From Actinomycetota bacterium (GTDB lineage: Bacteria > Actinomycetota > Humimicrobiia > Humimicrobiales > Humimicrobiaceae), in assembly GCA_016870675.1 (NCBI GenBank), contig VGAU01000037.1, positions 1 to 11,311 on the forward strand: 11,311 nucleotides of DNA, in the 5' to 3' direction. Shown here one piece after another: positions 7,064 to 11,311 of the stretch. The notes below the pieces were generated by a model. It saw only the letters and a list, made by a program, of their open reading frames with translations. It made no database searches and had not been told where the DNA came from. Position 1 is the stretch's first letter. Each line of letters begins with the position of its first letter. A program made the translations under genes and the position numbers.

Positions 7064-7747
7064 TTACATTCCCTTGAAAAATGGTTTAAATATTTTTTTA
7101 ACTACCGGGTGTATATCTTTTCTTTTTTCAGTATAGTATGATTTTATAAAGCTGTAGCATTTTATACTATACACTATAGTTACAAGGAACCCAAAAATAA
7201 CCCACCAGAAGCTTCCTCCAAAACCATGGAACCACAGTACATGGAGAAATCCTTTAGAGACCCAGAGGAAAAATGAAAAGAAAAAGAATCCAACAGCAGT
7301 TGCAAGGTATGAATCCTTGATAATAAACAAAGCAACAGGTATAAATAGAAGGTAAAGAAAAAGGAATGATATTGGTGACAGGTAAAGTAACCCGCCTAGA
7401 AATGTTGAGACTCCTTTTCCACCTTTAAAACCGATGTATACCATCCAATTATGTCCTATCACTGCAAAAACAACAGCAAGCAGTGGAATAAAAATATGGT
7501 CTGAAAATCTATCGGCAAGGTAAGCTGCAAGTGCTCCTTTCCCAATATCAGTAATTATTACTATCACTCCTGCGAATTTACCTACATTTGTGATTGTGTT
7601 CATCCCCCCGACATTTCTGCTTCCAATCTTACTTATATCATCAATGCCTTTTATTTTTCCAGCAATATACGCGGATGGGAAGGAGCCAATGAGATATGAT
7701 GCAAGTAGAATAACTATAGTATTTAAGTAAAAATTTTGCAGAATCAT
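7064..7747 (-). CDS. plsY: Glycerol-3-phosphate acyltransferase PlsY (divergent C-terminus)
   Basis: An integral membrane enzyme of 227 residues that acylates glycerol-3-phosphate from acyl-phosphate, the first step of phospholipid synthesis. Recognisable PlsY blocks are GSFPSAYI (21-28), GSRNVGGMNT (42-51), DIGKGALAAY (67-76) and GHNWMVYIGFKGGKGVST (98-115). Five or more hydrophobic segments fit the family topology. It is longer than the usual roughly 200 residues. The third conserved motif, usually HxxNIxRL near the C-terminus, is not recognisable; the tail instead reads SIKCYSFIKSYYTEKRK and ends in a basic segment. The ATG at 7747 follows AGGAGAGG directly. It is the first gene of a plsY-nrdR unit with its own extended -10 promoter. 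It could be a PlsY paralogue of altered specificity, but it is the only such gene in view. Confidence 0.9.
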   Translation of the reverse strand: MILQNFYLNTIVILLASYLIGSFPSAYIAGKIKGIDDISKIGSRNVGGMNTITNVGKFAGVIVIITDIGKGALAAYLADRFSDHIFIPLLAVVFAVIGHNWMVYIGFKGGKGVSTFLGGLLYLSPISFLFLYLLFIPVALFIIKDSYLATAVGFFFFSFFLWVSKGFLHVLWFHGFGGSFWWVIFGFLVTIVYSIKCYSFIKSYYTEKRKDIHPVVKKIFKPFFKGM

Positions 7748-7748
7748 A

Positions 7749-7756
7749 CCTCTCCT
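7749..7756 (-). promoter_or_regulatory. Strong ribosome binding site of plsY
   Basis: AGGAGAGG on the minus strand, one base before the ATG at 7747, is the best Shine-Dalgarno sequence in the window. Its close spacing still places the core GGAG four bases from the start. Confidence 0.7.
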
Positions 7757-7823
7757 ACGTTTATTGACAATATAAACTACAGCTGAACAGTAAAATTAAA
7801 AGTTATTTACTAATAATAAAGTG

Positions 7824-7852
7824 ATTATATCATAAAGAAAATTCATTAAAAA
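7824..7852 (-). promoter_or_regulatory. Extended -10 promoter of plsY-nrdR
   Basis: The minus strand carries TGATATAAT (7832-7824), a perfect TATAAT with the TGn extension that lets weak -35 regions work. Seventeen bases upstream of the -10 hexamer is only TTTTTA (7852-7847). It lies in the 120-base gap after the ABC exporter genes. The leader to the plsY ATG would be about 70 bases. I see no terminator between the exporter stop and this promoter, so read-through may add to expression. Confidence 0.55.
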
Positions 7853-7867
7853 ATGGTAAGGTAATTT

Positions 7868-9646
7868 TTAGACCTGCAGCTGATACTGGAACCTATAGAG
7901 TTTATAATAAATTCCCTTTAGTTTAATAAGTTCCTGGTGAGTACCTTTTTCAACTATTCCACCATGAGATAGGACTATTATTTTATCCACATTTTTTATA
8001 GTGGAAAGCCTGTGAGCAATTACTATGGTGGTTCTATTTTTCATTATTTTAACCAGGGCATCCTGAATTAATGCTTCTATTTCTGAATCAATACTTGAGG
8101 TGGCCTCATCAAGCACCAGAAGGATTTCCGGATTGAATACAAGAGCTCTGGTAAAAGCAATTAGCTGGCGTTGGCCTCCTGATAATGTCTGTCCTCTCTC
8201 TTTTACTTCATAGTCGTATTTGCCAGGAAGTCTTTCTATAAATTTATGGGCATTTACATATTTTGAAGCCTCTACTGCCTCCTCTAATGAAATATTCTTA
8301 TTTCCAAGACGGATATTATCCAATATGGTACCGGAAAAAAGAAATACATCCTGCGTTACAACTCCGATATGTTTCCTTAAATCTTGCAGGTCGAACCTTT
8401 TAATACCTATGTCATCAAGAAAAATCTTTCCTTTATTAATATCATAAAATCTGTTTAGCAAGTTTATAATAGAAGTCTTACCTGACCCGGTTGCTCCTAC
8501 AAAAGCTACGCTCCTCCCGGTTTCAAGTTTGAAAGAAATATCCTTAAGCACGTAGTCCTGGTTATTATAGGCAAACCATACCCGGTCAAATTTAATATTT
8601 CCCTTAATTTCCTTAACTTTTACGGGGCTGGCGGGAGATACAATGGCAGGTATCTCGTCCAGAAGTTTGAATATTCTCTCTGAAGCTGCTATGGCTTCCT
8701 GGAGAATTCCAAATTTTTCGCTCAAATCGCTTATGGGGTGAAAGAATTTTTCTATATACTGGATGAAGGCTACCAGAGTTCCCAGTGTAAGAAAATTCTG
8801 TATGACTTTTTGTCCTCCATACCAGATTATTAAAGCTATTGCCAAAATACTTATAAAAGTTACTATAGGGAAAAATACAGCATAATAAAATATGGTTTTA
8901 AGGTAAATATCCAGATACTGCTGATTTAGGGTTCTAAAATCCTTATTGTTTTCCTTTTGTCTGTTGAATAATTTGGTGGTATTGATTCCGGAAATTGCTT
9001 CCTGCAGGAAAGAGTTAATGTTGGATATTTTTGCTCTGATGATTCTGAAGGCTATTCTAACTTTGGATCTGAATATAAATGCGGCAATAGCCAGTAAAAT
9101 AAGTACTGAAAAGGTGATGAGTGATAGTTTCCAGTTCAGGAAAAGCATCATGACCATAATGCCCAGTATCATGAATACATCTCCTAAGAAGGTTACGATT
9201 CCCGAGGATAGCATTTCGTTTAAGGTCTGGACGTCAGTGGTAACTCTAGTCATAATTCTGCCTACCGGGTTTTTATCAAAGAAGGACATTGGCATTTTAT
9301 TTATGTGTGAAAAAATATCCATTCTCATATCATACATTACCTTCTGGCCCATATATTCGGTGTAGTATCCCTGGAAGTACCTTATTATGAATTCAAATAA
9401 AATAATCATACCGAATAAAAATACTATATAAGGAAGCCCTTCAAACTTTCCGGGGGTAATATAACGATCAATAGCTATTTTTATCAGGAATGGCCTCAGT
9501 ATTTCCAGTCCTGCCGTAAAAAGAAGTAAGAAGATAGTCAACCCCAAAAGATACCGGTAAGGCTTGATATATTTTAAAAGCTTTAAAATTATTTTTTTAT
9601 CTATTTGTTTCTCTGTTAGATCTTTTTCGTAAAAACTTTCAGTCAT
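7868..9646 (-). CDS. ABC exporter half-transporter with canonical ATPase site
   Basis: A complete 592-residue half-transporter of the multidrug/lipid exporter type (MdlB/BmrD/TM288-like). A transmembrane domain with about six helices (about 30-320) precedes the nucleotide-binding domain (about 350-592). The latter has Walker A GATGSGKT (384-391), Q-loop Gln432, signature LSGGQ (498-502), Walker B LLVLDE with catalytic Glu514, and H-loop His545 in AHRLST. It starts 19 bases after the stop of the other exporter gene, with only a weak ribosome site (GAGAAAA), so translation may be coupled. The two subunits most likely form a heterodimer that uses ATP to export a hydrophobic compound or lipid from the inner leaflet. 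The substrate cannot be told from sequence. Confidence 0.95.
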   Translation of the reverse strand: MTESFYEKDLTEKQIDKKIILKLLKYIKPYRYLLGLTIFLLLFTAGLEILRPFLIKIAIDRYITPGKFEGLPYIVFLFGMIILFEFIIRYFQGYYTEYMGQKVMYDMRMDIFSHINKMPMSFFDKNPVGRIMTRVTTDVQTLNEMLSSGIVTFLGDVFMILGIMVMMLFLNWKLSLITFSVLILLAIAAFIFRSKVRIAFRIIRAKISNINSFLQEAISGINTTKLFNRQKENNKDFRTLNQQYLDIYLKTIFYYAVFFPIVTFISILAIALIIWYGGQKVIQNFLTLGTLVAFIQYIEKFFHPISDLSEKFGILQEAIAASERIFKLLDEIPAIVSPASPVKVKEIKGNIKFDRVWFAYNNQDYVLKDISFKLETGRSVAFVGATGSGKTSIINLLNRFYDINKGKIFLDDIGIKRFDLQDLRKHIGVVTQDVFLFSGTILDNIRLGNKNISLEEAVEASKYVNAHKFIERLPGKYDYEVKERGQTLSGGQRQLIAFTRALVFNPEILLVLDEATSSIDSEIEALIQDALVKIMKNRTTIVIAHRLSTIKNVDKIIVLSHGGIVEKGTHQELIKLKGIYYKLYRFQYQLQV

Positions 9647-9665
9647 ATTTTATTTTCTCGTTTCT

Positions 9666-11311
9666 TTAAACTTCCTCTTTAAGTTCTTCGAATAACTGCT
9701 GTCTGTGATATAAACTCTGATAAATTTCGCTTTTTTCCATAAGACTGCTGTGTTTTCCTATTGTATTTATCTTTCCCTCATCTATAACAATGATTAAATC
9801 CGAATCCCTTATGGTGGAAATACGGTGTGAAATTATTATGGTAGTAATACCTTTGATTTTTTCTCTTAGATCTCCTAATATTAATTCTTCTGTATTGGTA
9901 TCCACATTTGAAAATGAGTCGTCAAAAATTAAAATCCTGGGTTTCGAAAGCAAAGCCCTGGCTATTGCCAGTCTCTGTTTTTGTCCACCGGACAAAGTAA
10001 CACCACGCTCTCCGATTAAAGTTTCATATTTTTTTGGGAACAGGATTACATCTTCATGAAGATGGGATATTTTTGAAACTTCTGTAATTTTATACATGGT
10101 TTCAACTTTATTAAGATTTGACAGGAGATCTTCTTTCCCAAAGAGGATATTTTCTTTAATTGATTTTGAAAAGAGGAAAGACTCCTGGGTAACATATCCA
10201 ATATTTGAGCGGAGAATTTCCAGGGGATATGATTTTATATCATAACCATCTATTAGGATTTTTCCTCTTTGCGGGTCATAAAGACGGGGAATTAAGCTGG
10301 CAATGGTTGATTTTCCTGACCCTGTAAATCCTACTATTCCTACCTTCATTCCTGCTTTAATATCAAAACTTATATCTTCTAGTAACCAATTATTTTTATT
10401 ACTGCGGGGGTAGGTATCTTTGAAATCAATAAAGTTTGCTCTTATTAACCTTGATGTATTTTTACTGAGTGCATACCTGAAAAAAATATGATTGAAACTG
10501 ATACTGCCATTTAAAGGTTTTAAGGGCAGCGGTTTTTTAGGGCTGGTAATATCCGGTTTTATTCTGAATATATTGTTAATTCTACCCATAGAAACGGAAC
10601 CACGCTGGATTAAGTTAATGACCCACCCCAGAGATATAAGAGGCCAGGTGATGGAACCAATGTAAGCGGCAAATTGGACAAACTGGCCTATAGTTAAAAT
10701 TCCATTTATAACCTGTCTTCCGCCTACCAGCAGTACGACCATTATTCCGACCCCTCCAATAAAAATCATTGCGGGCCAGAATGCACTTCTAACCCTGGCA
10801 AGGGATAGGTTTCTTTTCATATATTCAAGATTTAATTCAGAAAATATGTTTTTTTCATTTTCTTCCTGGGTAAATGATTTTATAACTTTTATCCCGGCAA
10901 TACTCTCCTGGGTTCTGGCTGAAAGGGAAGCATATTGTTCCTGAGATTTCTTAAATCTCTGATGGAGCATAGCGCCCATTTTACTTACCAGTATTGGAAG
11001 TATTGGGATTGCAATAAGTGAATAGAGTGATAATCTCATATCTATGAGAAACATCACTGCAAGGGTAGTTATAAAGACAAAGATAGTATTAAAAAGATTT
11101 AGAATTCCCGGTCCCAGAAAATTCCTTACTGCTTCAAGATCATTGGTCATAAGAGCCATGATACTGCCTGTTCTGGTATTGGTAAAAAAGGAAGAGTCAA
11201 GTTTTTGCAGATGAAAAAAGAAATCAGTTCTGATACTGTATTCAATTTTCCTGGATATGCCTACAAGCATTTTTCTCATATAAAATCTAAAAAAACCCTC
11301 AACTATTGACA
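9666..11311 (-). CDS. ABC exporter half-transporter with degenerate Walker B (N-terminus outside window)
   Basis: The second subunit of the exporter pair, related to MdlA/BmrC/TM287. The ATG at 11279 is internal: the frame stays open to the right edge and the preceding codons (VEGFFRFY) continue the transmembrane domain. Roughly 50 N-terminal residues should lie outside. Numbered from that ATG, the nucleotide-binding domain has Walker A GFTGSGKS (317-324), Q-loop Gln365, signature LSGGQ (429-433), Walker B ILIFDD with Asp454 where the catalytic glutamate normally sits, and His485 in SHRIST. This Glu-to-Asp change is typical of the inactive site in heterodimeric exporters, so the partner's site would do most hydrolysis. 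About 25 extra residues (about 271-297) separate the A-loop region (FFRY, to 269) from LLEDISF at 299. The gene lies upstream of its partner, forming an operon. Confidence 0.95.
   Translation of the reverse strand, partial: SIVEGFFRFYMRKMLVGISRKIEYSIRTDFFFHLQKLDSSFFTNTRTGSIMALMTNDLEAVRNFLGPGILNLFNTIFVFITTLAVMFLIDMRLSLYSLIAIPILPILVSKMGAMLHQRFKKSQEQYASLSARTQESIAGIKVIKSFTQEENEKNIFSELNLEYMKRNLSLARVRSAFWPAMIFIGGVGIMVVLLVGGRQVINGILTIGQFVQFAAYIGSITWPLISLGWVINLIQRGSVSMGRINNIFRIKPDITSPKKPLPLKPLNGSISFNHIFFRYALSKNTSRLIRANFIDFKDTYPRSNKNNWLLEDISFDIKAGMKVGIVGFTGSGKSTIASLIPRLYDPQRGKILIDGYDIKSYPLEILRSNIGYVTQESFLFSKSIKENILFGKEDLLSNLNKVETMYKITEVSKISHLHEDVILFPKKYETLIGERGVTLSGGQKQRLAIARALLSKPRILIFDDSFSNVDTNTEELILGDLREKIKGITTIIISHRISTIRDSDLIIVIDEGKINTIGKHSSLMEKSEIYQSLYHRQQLFEELKEEV

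Noticed and set aside
7151..7180. An NrdR-box-like AT palindrome (ACTATACACTATAG)
   Set aside because: It lies inside the plsY coding region, the match to the NrdR box is partial, and no second box is correctly spaced; the nrdJ promoter where boxes are expected is outside the window.
8946..9365. An open frame on the plus strand inside the ABC exporter gene
   Set aside because: It is the antisense shadow of the transmembrane domain of the exporter, with no ribosome site or family resemblance.

Overview
This is an AT-rich bacterial window of ordinary chromosomal character, cut through a gene at each end. It holds nine protein genes, one degraded gene remnant and a few promoter-like sites. I see no rRNA, tRNA, CRISPR array, insertion sequence or phage gene. 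The organism looks like a low-G+C, probably anaerobic bacterium of a little-cultured lineage. The grounds are a coenzyme-B12-dependent (class II) ribonucleotide reductase, an archaeal/eukaryotic-release-factor-like protein with a zinc ribbon, and an LpxL/PatA-type acyltransferase. A low-G+C actinobacterial candidate class would fit, but this placement is a weak inference.

Layout, left to right. (1) The 3' end of nrdJ on the plus strand enters from the left edge and converges, nine bases apart, on a minus-strand macrodomain gene. The macrodomain gene has a clear -35/-10 promoter. (2) The 254-base gap beyond it holds that promoter and the C-terminal end of a PIN-domain (VapC-like) toxin gene, a relic on the plus strand. 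(3) A large minus-strand P2-type (calcium-pump-like) ATPase gene follows. Its conserved N-terminus lies in an open frame with no ATG, GTG or TTG. (4) Just upstream on the same strand is an LpxL/PatA-like acyltransferase gene. (5) Divergent from it, on the plus strand, is an eRF1-like protein with a C-terminal Cys4 zinc ribbon but no GGQ motif. (6) Convergent to that is a minus-strand plsY-nrdR pair with an extended -10 promoter. (7) Upstream of those is a tandem pair of ABC exporter half-transporters. The outer one has a degenerate Walker B site and runs off the right edge.

How the genes relate. nrdJ makes deoxyribonucleotides, and nrdR, about 6 kb away, encodes the usual repressor of ribonucleotide reductase genes. 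plsY and the acyltransferase belong to membrane lipid or glycolipid synthesis. The two ABC subunits most likely form one asymmetric heterodimeric exporter. The P-type ATPase is a cation pump. No single new multi-gene system is evident. The points most worth a second look are the missing ATPase start codon, the GGQ-less eRF1-like protein, the PIN toxin relic, the macrodomain with serine at the usual aspartate position, and the atypical PlsY C-terminus.
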